64,000 nucleotides of DNA from Sphagnum magellanicum. Taxonomy: Eukaryota; Streptophyta; Sphagnopsida; Sphagnales; Sphagnaceae. A program made the translations under genes and the position numbers. The notes under the pieces were generated by a model. The model was not told the DNA's origin. It ran no database searches and saw nothing but the letters and a program-made list of their open reading frames with translations. This document shows, in pieces, positions 22,101 to 32,000 of the stretch. The first letter of the stretch is position 1. Every line of letters starts with the position of its first letter. Location of the stretch: the NCBI GenBank assembly GCA_021904315.1, contig CM038923.1, positions 13,336,038 through 13,400,037 on the forward strand, written 5' to 3'.

Positions 22101-23424
22101 TAGTCCAGTTGCCAAAATGACAACTGTAAGAGCAATCATTGCTATGGCAGCAGCAAAAGGATGGTCTTTACATCAAATGGATGTAAAGAATGCTTTTCTT
22201 CATGGAGATTTATAGGAAGAAGTGTACATGGAACAACCACCAGGTTATGTGGACCAAACACATCCTAATTTGGTTTGTAGGTTGAAGAAAGCTCTGTATG
22301 GCTTGAAGCAAGCACCTAGAGGTTGGTCAGACAAGATAGGTCAGTATCTTGTCACAAGTGGATTTCAAACATCCAATGCAGATTTTTCACTATATGTGAA
22401 AAAGACAGATCATGGGATTGTAATCATAGTCATCTATGTTGATGACTTGATTATCACAGGAGATAGTGATGCAGACATCTCTGATTTGAAGAAGCTTTTG
22501 AAGCAAAAGTTTGAGATGAAGGATTTGGGAGAGTTGCGTTATTTCCTCGGCATTGAGGTAATCAAGTCCCCTAAAGGGATATGGTTACTACAAAGGCAAT
22601 ATGCCTTGAACAAATTGTTCAAATATGGGATGACGGGTTGTAAACCCATTTCAATTCCATTGGAGCAAAATGTGAAGTTAAGTGCAGATGAAGGAGAGTT
22701 CGTGGAGGATACCACTATGTACACACGCATAGTGGGGAGTTTGATTTACATGACCATCACAAGGCCAGATTTGAGTTATGCAGTTGGAGTGGTGAATCAA
22801 TTCATGCAAACACCACGAAAGCCACATTTGGATGCAGTGAGGCGCATACTGAGGTACATAAAACATACCTTGCAGTGTGGAATTTTTTATGAAGCCAAGA
22901 GCCAGTTACAAGTACATGGATACACGGCTGCTAATCGGGCTGGTAATGTTTCAGATAGAAGATCAACCAGTGGTTTCATGTTTTCTTTTGGAAGTGGTGC
23001 TGTTAGTTGGAGCAGTAAAAAACAACCAACAGTTACATTATCAAGCACGGAAGCAGAATACAGAGGTGCAGCAATTGCTGCACGTGAAGTAGTTTGGTTA
23101 CAAAAGCTACTCTCAAATTTGGGACAGTTAGTGGATGCTCCTATTATCATCTATTGTGATAACATTAGTAGCATACTACTTGCTAATAACCCAGTCTATC
23201 ATGTTAGGACAAAGCACATTGAGATGCACTACCACTTTATTAGAGAAAAAGTTCTAGCAAAAGAAATTAACCTTATTCATGTCAATACCGAAGATCAAGT
23301 TGCTGACATTTTCACAAAGGCTTTAAGTACAGACAAGCTAAGGAAGTTTAGAAAAATGCTTAGTGTACTAGAAGTGGATTTGAGCTTGAGGGGGAGTGTT
23401 GAGAATTCAAGCTCAACTAGTTAG
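19128..23424 (+). pseudogene. Copia gag-pol polyprotein, degraded
   Basis: Starts ATGGCGGAC at 19128 with the Copia gag opening (KLDKNNFQVWKF). In order: gag; zinc knuckle CYYCWKPGHMAKNC (about 19960-20000); protease with DSGAS (about 20152); GAG-pre-integrase WHKRVGH (about 20557); integrase (about 20700-21165); reverse transcriptase with [11 protein letters not shown] and YVDD (about 22436-22447); RNase H with STEAEYRGA and CDN. Premature stops: TAA 19290, TGA 19651, TAG 20266, TAG 20368, TGA 21166, TAA 21496, TAG 21871, TAG 22213. A one-base shift lies in an A run near 19615. From 19651 the frame is constant to the normal stop at 23422. Integrase reads HSNVW where the family has catalytic Asp (HSDVW), its zinc motif has Tyr for one Cys (VYEAC), and RNase H has TAANRAG in place of the usual TDADWAG. 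The copy is dead. Confidence 0.95.
23387..23396 (+). other. Polypurine tract of the Copia element
   Basis: TTGAGGGGGAG directly precedes TGTTGAG of the 3' LTR; the site of plus-strand priming. Confidence 0.88.
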
Positions 23425-23709
23425 GTTTCATTAGTTACTGGAGTAGGAAAGTAACTAGGTTACTTTCACAAGGTTGAATTACTTTCGTTATTTATTTTAG
23501 TTTGGTTATTTGTGGTTTGGTCTTGTAGTTAAATACATTGGTGTTGATGGTTTGTTTCTCTTTTCTTCATTACACAAGTTTATGTATTTCTTGTGACAAG
23601 AACCTTGGAGAGTTCTTGATGTTGTGTTTTGTGTTGTGAGCATTATATTGTAGTTTCCTTTCAATAAAGATTTATGTTTGCACTTGAGTAGATCTCCTAT
23701 TTGTTAACA
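23397..23709 (+). repeat. 3' LTR of the Copia element
   Basis: 313 bp, the same ends as the 5' copy. The polyprotein frame runs about 28 bases into it before its stop. The GTCCT duplication follows at 23710. Confidence 0.96.
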
Positions 23710-23714
23710 GTCCT
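23710..23714. repeat. Right target-site duplication of the Copia element (GTCCT)
   Basis: Exact copy of 17577-17581, directly after the 3' LTR. Confidence 0.93.
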
Positions 23715-23921
23715 CAACTCAGACCAATCCACCAGAGCTGGCTGTAGTCTTCTGAGCCATTCTCAAATTCGGCCTCTCAAGTTGAGCTTTGTGATCTTGA
23801 ACAATTTGTCCGCGTTGAGGTCTCGCACCTCTGCGGCCATGGTGAGCCTTTCAGCCCAGTCGCTGACGTCTTCGTGCTCACGCCCCTAGAATAGCTCGTC
23901 CATACCCTGTGGACTAGTCAT
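23710..23921 (-). pseudogene. Outer-element gag, 5' part
   Basis: From an ATG at 23921 (minus) the frame reads MTSPQGMDELF, a TAG (23886-23888), then a segment including DWAERL and RDLNADKLFKI typical of retrotransposon Gag capsid regions. A TGA (23763-23765) interrupts before EWLRRLQPALVDWSEL. It then hits the Copia insertion. The length is 212 bases, leaving two bases of a codon that 17576 completes, so gag was continuous before the insertion. The two stops are each one C-to-T step from a sense codon (CAG, CGA). Confidence 0.8.
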
Positions 23922-24052
23922 TCTGCAGAAGCGTCAATATCACAAGACAATTGCAAAACTATATACAGACTCAAGGCTTGTAGAAAAAGAAAGAATGTAC
24001 AATATCACCAGCTGCCTATTTGCTGCAACTTGACCCTAACACAAATACCAAA

Positions 24053-24707
24053 CTACACTCCGAACTCCGATTGAACGCCTTCATGCACAGGCGATAATGG
24101 TTCAAAATTAGAAGGGAAAGTCGAAAATCGTTGTTCATTTGACGACATTTGTTGGAATCGCCATCCTCCGGCCCTATTCCGCCATATGCCCCAACTGATG
24201 ATGTGGGATTGATAACCGCTGTGCTCAATCCAAACTAGGCGATCTCCTTCCGCAAACAGGTCTTCCACACCGGGCACATACAGTCTTATGAAATGATTCG
24301 GTGATATCTCAGATCTGGGTATCCAGACATCTCCTACTCTAGGTATGCTACCCTGTCTCTCTGCAAACTCAGGATTCACTCTACGCAAGGTAGGAAGTGA
24401 AATAGAAACTGGACTAAAGCTCTGAGGTGCATGTCCACCCCCTGTCTCCATCGACAACCTTCAGCCACACCCTTGCCTTTGTGAAGTACCCACTGTGGGT
24501 TACCTCCACCGCAATATCCTCTGTTCGTGCCTAATCGGGTTCTATGCCAACCAACCTGACCACTCCAAATCCTAGTGCCCTCAGAATGACTGCTCCTCGA
24601 TGAGGACCCTCTGGCACAATGCTAAAATCAAACCTCCTAACTATGCGACGTTCTCTGATCTCCTGCACTAATTCTATAGGAATATCTTCGTTGCTAAAAG
24701 AAGACAT
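24053..24707 (-). pseudogene. Unrecognised reading region between primer site and gag of the outer element
   Basis: I do not recognise this protein. From ATG at 24707 a frame reads MSSFSNEDIPIELVQEIRE onward to a TAG at 24531-24533, and stays open beyond it to about 24414. A second frame, shifted by one base, is open from 24457 to 24053 (134 codons) and contains PRVGDVWIPRSEI, ...RLYVPGVEDLF and VWIEHSGYQ. Together they look like one former gene of about 215 codons with one stop and one frameshift. It is mixed-charge with aromatic and beta-prone stretches, and has no zinc motif or transmembrane segment. It lies about 130 bases before gag in the same direction. It may be an N-terminal extension of Gag, an extra element gene, or a captured host fragment. 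Confidence 0.5.
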
Positions 24708-24776
24708 GTCCCTTAGTGTGTCATCCTCTGATAGAATGCACAGCTATTTGTAGCCCACCTCAGTCACATGATCGAC

Positions 24777-24790
24777 AAGCTCTGATACCA
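24777..24790 (-). other. Primer-binding site (initiator tRNA-Met) of the outer element
   Basis: On the minus strand TGGTATCAGAGCTT lies four T bases inside the 5' LTR end. Its match to initiator tRNA-Met fixes the orientation of the element. Confidence 0.9.
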
Positions 24791-24794
24791 AAAA

Positions 24795-25524
24795 TGGAAG
24801 GACACCAGAGAGACGCAAAACAATCATGGCAGCCAACAACCTCTCTCCTCCCTCGCGTGCTTTGACTGATCAAACACAATGGCACCTTACGGCCAGAACA
24901 CAATAGGACAGACAACCTTCCCTTGTCTCCAAGCTTGAATTCATGGCCCAGCTACAGGAGTAATCCTCTAAGCTTTCTCACACTTAGCTCACACTAACTC
25001 GATTTAGACAAGCAGAAAATCAAGTGCTAGCATTCCATGGCTTAGATTTCAGAGAAACAATTCCAACAGCACAAGCACTGTTTTTCTTCCAAAATCTCTA
25101 TCCGCAGTCCTCTTCATTCTAACTTTCTAATTAGCTCTACCAAAAATATAGAAGCTAGAGGTCATCGGTCGCAAATAATAGCGGAAGAAGAGCGACTCTA
25201 CTCCGTTCTCCTAGCTCCTGCTAATCTCTTTGCCAAAAACCCAAAACTCAGAACTTCCCTTCCTCCTCGTACTCATCACCATTAGTCGTTCCCCCCATCC
25301 TCATCAATGAGGCGCCGCAGCTTCTCATAAAACGCGCCGTCATCTTTTTGTCCTTCCACTACCATGCATCCCATGCACTTCTGATTTCCCTCTCACTCTC
25401 CTCAAGAGAAAATCCGCCGCCACTAATCAAGATTCTCGGCCACATTATCTAGATCAGGATTTTCATGTTCACACCAACAATACATGCATGAAGTCCTTGT
25501 CCGGCGACATGTTGTTCAGTCACA
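24795..25524 (-). repeat. 5' LTR of the outer element
   Basis: About 730 bp, next to the primer-binding site, so it is the 5' LTR on the minus strand. It starts TGTGACTG and ends CTTCCA. Most differences from the other copy are C/T or G/A. Confidence 0.9.
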
Positions 25525-28500
25525 AAACCTTTTATAACATTTTATTTTATTTTTTGTAAAAATGAAAAACGATCATGTTTCACCAAATTATAGGATTGAA
25601 AAATCTTGTCAATTATTGGATATTGGATTTGAAACAATGGATTGGTTTATAGCAAGAAGCTTTTAAGTTCCATCTTTCGTATCTTGTGTTCCCTTGATGT
25701 CACTATGTATGCATGGCATTGTTGTTGATATTTTTGTTCTTCTTTCATTGTTATCAATTTTGATTCAAGGTTACTTATTTTTCTCATTTTTGTCTCAATA
25801 ATGGGTTTAATTATTTATTGTATCTACAATTCATGTTCAATATGTTTTTTCCAAAATAATAATTATTTAAAAAAAGGTTCAAACATCCAATTATATTTTT
25901 AATGATTTTTTTCAAAATTATATTTTAAAAATTATTCAATGAGTTGGATGAATTGTTGCTATTACACAACATATCAAAATCCATCCATTTTTAGAATGTT
26001 CATGTCTTTCATATTTCTGAGGATGCAAAAGTGTTTTTATTTTCACCAATGGGTAGAAAGTAATGTTGCCATTTTGAACAAACAAATATCATCTTTCAAT
26101 TTTGCTTAAAATGATGTTTTTGTACTTGTTGTGTCAACAAATAACTTTTATTGTTTTTACAATCGTTGTTTCAATAGATTGCAAAGCATTTAACATGTTT
26201 AGTTGTAAATGTTCACCATTTTAGGTTGACCTACAAAGTGATTTGACAAAAGAATTCAAACAATGTGTCTAGACCTAAAATTTGAAGCATAAAAGGCATG
26301 CATGGGTTAATTCATAGTTGAAAGAAAAACTCAATAACATCATTTTCTTTAAGAATTCCATGTTCACCTAAAACATCAAGAAATGTTTACTTTAAATTCA
26401 ATGACCTATTAAGTTAATGTGCATGATGTTATTCACGAGAAGCAGGCCTTTGACCCACTTCCGTTGATTCTTTCCTTGCATTTTTTTATGTTATTGATTT
26501 CAAAATCTCCAAACAACTTGTGAACCTCATTTTTGTTGTGATATTGAAATAATTAGTGTCAAACATGAGTCCTAGGTATGGTATCTCGACTTGAAAAACC
26601 TACATTTCCAACTTTTTTCTTTTTGCTTTGACCTCCATAGCTTTTTTTTCAAGTTATGTTTGTATAATCCTTTTCTATTATATGATCCCTTTTAAAAAAA
26701 CCCTCTTCTTCAACTTTGTGTAGACTTACATTTGCAACCCCTAAACCCTAATCACTATGAAGGAGAAGAAAATTGAGCTATATGAGAGAAAATTTAGGTG
26801 CCATAAACAATTGGCCCAATTCCCAAAACTTTGACATCAAAATTGCTAATTTCCTTAGATTTTGGCATTTTCAAACATATGAATTTTAAAGTTCAACATT
26901 TCCAAAAACTAATTTAATCAGTGTTGAATTTAAAATGATAAATTATGATAATGACATTTTGATTGAATTTCATAAAATGAGCATCACCATATTTAGACAT
27001 ACATTTCCTAACATATAAGGGGGTTTGTATCAAGATGTCATTTAAAGAACACACCTAAATTGTTGATTCATCATATGATAAACATTGTAATATTAGTTGA
27101 GTTTGATACACATTTGTAAGGATATTAATAACAATACCATGCATTCTATATTGGCCATAATCATAAAGTTTATAAATTTGAGCAAATGCAAAACATGGTG
27201 AAATAAGACATTTTTCTTTTCATGTTAATTTTTGAACCAATGAATGATTATGTTTCTAATAATTATATTTGGCACAATATAAAATTGATTTATCTATGTT
27301 GGTGTTATCATGTAAAAAACTTGTACATATGTATAATGTTGAATTAGATTATATTTGAATTTGAAAGTAGATAGAAACTTATTTTGAAAAAAATTAAATT
27401 GCTTTGAGAAACACAACCTTTCACAACAAAAACATGGAATTTGGAACATTTTGGATTTATTGGAAATGTTAATGCATATTGAATTTTGTGTATGTTCCTT
27501 TATTTTAACATGATGTCAATTGACTTTAGTTGATTGGACAACCACTTGAGATTTTTTTCCCTTGACACGAAGAAAAATAGGAAAATAGGAAAAAACATTA
27601 AATGGCAAATTGATAATTTTTCATTTAAACTAGATTAAAATTTTGAAAATAATATTAAGTAGTCACTTGATTTTTTTCGCTTAAACTATAGTTCAAAAAA
27701 CACACGCACATTAAAAATAGTATCAAATGACTATTTGATACTTCTTCCCCCAACATATGACAACTATTTGAATTTTTTTTCACAAAAGTACCCAAAAAAT
27801 CAAAAATAGTATTAGATCTTTGTTTGATATTTCTTTCTTTAACATTATATTTAGTGGCTGCTAATACCTTTTGTTCCTTGTCGAAGAAAATAATACTGAA
27901 TGGTTGCTTGGTGGTCATTTGATATTTTTAATCACATATTACAAAAGAAAACCAAAAATAATATTAGGCGACCATTCAATATTCTTTTCCCTATACTATA
28001 AATTTTTTTTAAATGCCAAAAAAAATCATATGAAAAATAACATTAGTTGACCACCTAATATTTTTTTCCCCAACCACATTGGAAAAAGGAATTCTTCAAT
28101 TAGCTACTAAGATTTGCAAAAAAACACATTGTTATCGTCATTGGGAATATGTGGGACACATACGGAACCCAATGGGAACATTTTAGAAAACTTTGGGAAC
28201 ATATGTATAATTTGTTAAAATGGTAGGTATTATAAAGCATAACACGTAATGAAAAATCTAAAATATTCTTGTAAAAGGAAATGGATGATTGTACATGTGT
28301 GAATAGGAATGCACAAAAAACATTTGAAGCATATATTTTGAAGTGAAGAGAATGAGTTATTGTGTGAACAAAACAAGCAAGAGGAAATAGATTTGATCAT
28401 AGTGAATGAATAAATATTCTTCATGACAAACCCCCACAAGTTTAGCTTGGTAGCATTAAAGTTTTATTTGATATGAACCAAGCCTACCAATTTTTTATGA

Positions 28501-28878
28501 AAATGTAACCAAAGCAATGATCTAGAAGAACCAATGTTTATTTGGGGTGAAATTTCATCAAATTTTGACCTTAAAAATATGATTTCAACTATACAAAAAA
28601 GCATTTCATGGAAAAATTTCCCGAATTCACCAAATTTTGAAGGAAAAAAAATTCAAATCACCAATTTTTTATGATAATTTTTAATAGGTAGCTAATAATA
28701 CAAATGGATTATGGTTTTTTCTATTTTCAAAATTAATATGTAACCAAATATGACTAAATCATCTTATGGATGATCACCATTTCAATTGCATTGCAAAATT
28801 GAAAAAAAACCTTAATAGGAACATGTAAAAAAATGGTAATCATCTTTAAAAACAGTTAACCAAATCTTGTTATAAACT
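25525..28878. other. AT-rich non-coding region
   Basis: No gene supported; all frames are short and biased by AT content. From about 27600 it contains a degenerate tandem repeat (annotated separately). Confidence 0.6.
27600..28085. repeat. Degenerate tandem repeat, units roughly 75-100 bp
   Basis: Five or six diverged copies of a motif with AAAAATAGTATTAG, then GACCATTTGATATTT, then CTTCCCC(C)AAC followed by a T/A-rich tail. Spacing varies through indels, indicating an old array. Confidence 0.6.
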
Positions 28879-29032
28879 CACTACAACAAAATGTGTCCAT
28901 GTATGCCAAGTGATTTCATCAGATTTTGAGTGAATTCATTGGTCTTAGTAAATGAGGACTAATTGGAAAGTAGTGAATTCATTGGTCTAGTGAATGAAGG
29001 CTAATGAACTACACCCACATTTTGTAATAGTG
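28879..29032. mobile_element. CACTA-type MITE, about 154 bp
   Basis: It starts CACTACAACAAAATGTG, and the reverse complement of its end starts CACTATTACAAAATGTG, giving near-perfect terminal inverted repeats with the CACTA signature of En/Spm transposons. Flanking triplets are ACT and GCT, only a partial match to a 3-bp duplication. There is no coding capacity. A relative lies at about 46200-46311. Confidence 0.72.
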
Positions 29033-32000
29033 GCTAGAAATAAAAATATGTGGATTTTTCATCACCGTACTTTTGACTACACAATGAAAACCAAGTATAC
29101 AAATATGGTGATCTTTATTTTTTCTCATTTTGGTGACTAAAAAATTTCCAAATAAAAATAAATTGGATGAAATTTCACCAAAAAAAAAACATTGAAAGTT
29201 AAAATTTCAACTTATAGTTGATGAGAATTCAACTTTGAACAAAACATCACAAATTTACAATATCACAAAATTTCGATATAATTTGTGCGAAATTATAAAA
29301 CAATATGTCCATGCAAAATCTGTGGGTTTCAAAGTGTAAAAATGGCACCAAGAATAAATAAATAAATTCTATATAAGTGATTTTCTTTTCTACTTGTGAT
29401 GTTTTGATGTGAAATACCTATGATTTACATTTTAACTAAATATGTGTAATTATCATAATGTAGTTTTGGATAAAATTATGTGTTTTTTGTGTATTAAACG
29501 TGAACATTCACATATGTAATTCAAAAAAATAATATTCATTTGTTTAAATATCTAAAATATTGAATATGTACAAATATCCTTTATATTAGCCACAACAAAG
29601 AATTTTTGCAATTTTTCTACAAACTTATGAAACCGGATTTCACACAAAATTTGTGCAAATCTATGAAGCTTGGTAAGTTTGTGATGAGGATATAAGATGA
29701 ATATTTTGTTTTTGGGAACAACTTGAAAAATGCATTTGGAATATCAAGGAACCATTGAAAATTAGGACACTAAGGAAGGAGGGGCGACCACATTAAACAT
29801 GTTGGGAAACCATGGAACACATAGGGAATATGAAAATCCAAAATATATCCAATTGCCTTTCCTCCTCACCTCCCAATAGGAAAAGACTTTGACATTTTTG
29901 GTGCATTCGATTAATTTCATTGGCTGCATGCAAGAATTTTTTTTCCAAATTATGTTGGCCACCCATTTTTTCCCTAACAAATGTTTTTCTCTTGATGAGA
30001 AAAGGAAAAAACATGTAATGCAAGTTTCAAACATTTTAATCACATTTTATTCTAGCAATGATGGTTATATCAAAATTGGTTTAAGGGGATGACATAAAAC
30101 AATAATCTTATAAAATAAAGTGAAAAGACAAATTACAATGTTTGGGAATGGAAAAGTGGGAAATAACACATCATACCCTCCACTCAATGTGCAATTCAAC
30201 ATGCCATGATTATTTTCAAACATTATACGTAATACCAAATTATGAACTAGACTTGTCACCCACCCACCATAAGTTATTTTTCAAACCTAAGAATAATTAA
30301 TTTATATTGGCTAATATTGATTTAATTGAAAAACAAATTCTAGCTACTGAAAACATATGCATATTGGTCACACACCCATGCCATATAATCTTCTTGCAAC
30401 ATCCAAAATTGTCTTTATTGTTAACTAGAAGCCCATAACACTCATGCTAGATTTTTCTTTTCCTATGGATTTGCCGCCCTATGTGCCTTGATACCCTCCA
30501 TATCATGTGGTCCTACGTAGTGTTCAAAAGTTTGCATACACAATGATGCACATGCATGAAGACATAGAAATGATGAAAGAAACTATTTCCTCACATTCTA
30601 CACATTAAATCCCATAATCTTTTTATCAAAGTTAACATCCTCACTTGCTTGACACATCTTTTCAAGTATACTATTAACTTTTCTACCACTTTTGAACTCT
30701 TAGAGAAGAGAGTCATGGTTAATTTTGCTTGTCAAAATATCCATATACAATTTTTTAATGTTGTTGATACTTTCATGGAGTTTTTGACGAAGAAATTAAC
30801 AATGTGTTAAATAGTCATGAACATATTAAAAATAAAAGAGAAGGCTGGGTATGTGTTTGGAATGTTTGGAAACATTTGTTGTTTGCTTGGCTCTCAAACA
30901 AATAAGTTAGGGTGAACATTTCTACCATGCTTCAAAAGGTATAACCTACATTGTCACACATTCAATGCTTCATTGCAATATGTTAATGCTTTCTTTACAT
31001 TTTAGTGAAATGTTTTTGGGAATCTCATGCTAGACATGATGTTATAAATGCCATGGCCTTCTAGATCTTGTAAAGTTATTCCCTACAAACCTAGGCAAAA
31101 CTTGTCTTTTTATTATGCAATTGAAGTATAAAGAACAAAGGTTAGAACTAATAACAATTTAACCACTCTACTAAACACTAAAGTTAATACTTGTTTTTGG
31201 GTTTTTTAAGTCATTTTTTATCTCACTTATGATCTTTTTTTAAGCATCTACTAATGTCAAATCCATTCCAAACCTTTCTTACTCACATTACAAGATGTCA
31301 TATGTATTGACATGTTTGCTTGATTTGTTTTTATGAAGTTTAATTGATGCATAATAAATGTTAGCTAACATCATAACTACATTTGCCATTGCTTCTAAAA
31401 ATGGGACAAAAAGTCAAGAAGCAAACTTTGTATAATTGTTTACCCTAAGTTTTGAACTAATAATCATATGTTAATCTAGACCCAAATTAAAAGTTGATGA
31501 ACTCAATGGGGAGCAATAGAAACTACTTGGATTGCCATTAATGATGGTGGTAATGGTATGATGTTTTGTGAATGACATTCTCAAGGTTATGACCAAACTC
31601 ATCCTTGTTATGTTGCTTCTATTTTGGGTGGGTTCTCCAAACAAAGTTGCATGAACAACATATGATTTTGAATTATGAGTTCTTCCAAAACCTTTATTTT
31701 ATTTAAAAAATCGACCATGTTTACCAATTTGGCAGGTATTTACAATATGGAGACATTTGTGCCAACCTATGCATTAAAGCAACTTGAGGTTGCTTCTTGT
31801 TTTCACTATTCATTATCTATGCATAACAACTTTTATGCAACTTTGTGCATTAAAGATTCAATTAGAAGGCATAGTAAATTATTACATGGAGAGGAATGAA
31901 ATATGCGAGCAAATATAATACAAAGAAACAAATATTTTCCCTATTATTATGTGTGAGACCTTTGCTTTTATATTTAATTCCAAGTGGAAAGATTATTTAT

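Larger units (their letters stand above)
17582..23709 (+). mobile_element. Ty1/Copia LTR retrotransposon inserted in the outer element's gag
   Basis: Complete 6128-bp element with 313-bp LTRs (TGTTGA...TTAACA), a perfect 5-bp target duplication, an initiator-Met primer-binding site and a polypurine tract GAGGGGGAG directly before the right LTR. The internal order is gag, protease, integrase, reverse transcriptase, RNase H; integrase before reverse transcriptase defines Copia. A leader of about 1.2 kb separates the primer site from gag. The coding region has eight in-frame stops and one frameshift, so the copy cannot make its own proteins. LTRs differ at 7 of 313 positions by my count. It lies in opposite orientation to the host element. 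Confidence 0.97.
15891..25524 (-). mobile_element. Gag-only LTR retrotransposon (TR-GAG type), split by a Copia insertion
   Basis: Two direct repeats of about 730 bp (15891-16619 and 24795-25524) bound the element. Both read TGTGAC...TCCA on the minus strand. Just inside the right LTR is a primer-binding site matching initiator tRNA-Met, and just inside the left LTR is a polypurine tract, so the element reads on the minus strand. Removing the nested Copia element and one target duplication leaves about 3.5 kb. It holds an unrecognised reading region and a gag gene ending in three zinc knuckles, but no protease, integrase, reverse transcriptase or RNase H. This matches plant non-autonomous terminal-repeat elements with a GAG domain. 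I count about 47 differences between LTRs (about 6-6.5%), mostly transitions. At these termini I see no clean 5-bp target duplication. Confidence 0.88.

Noticed and set aside
15886..25529. Target-site duplication for the outer element
   Set aside because: Left flank AAAAA and right flank AAACC do not match at the chosen LTR ends; shifting the ends gives only a partial AACC match.
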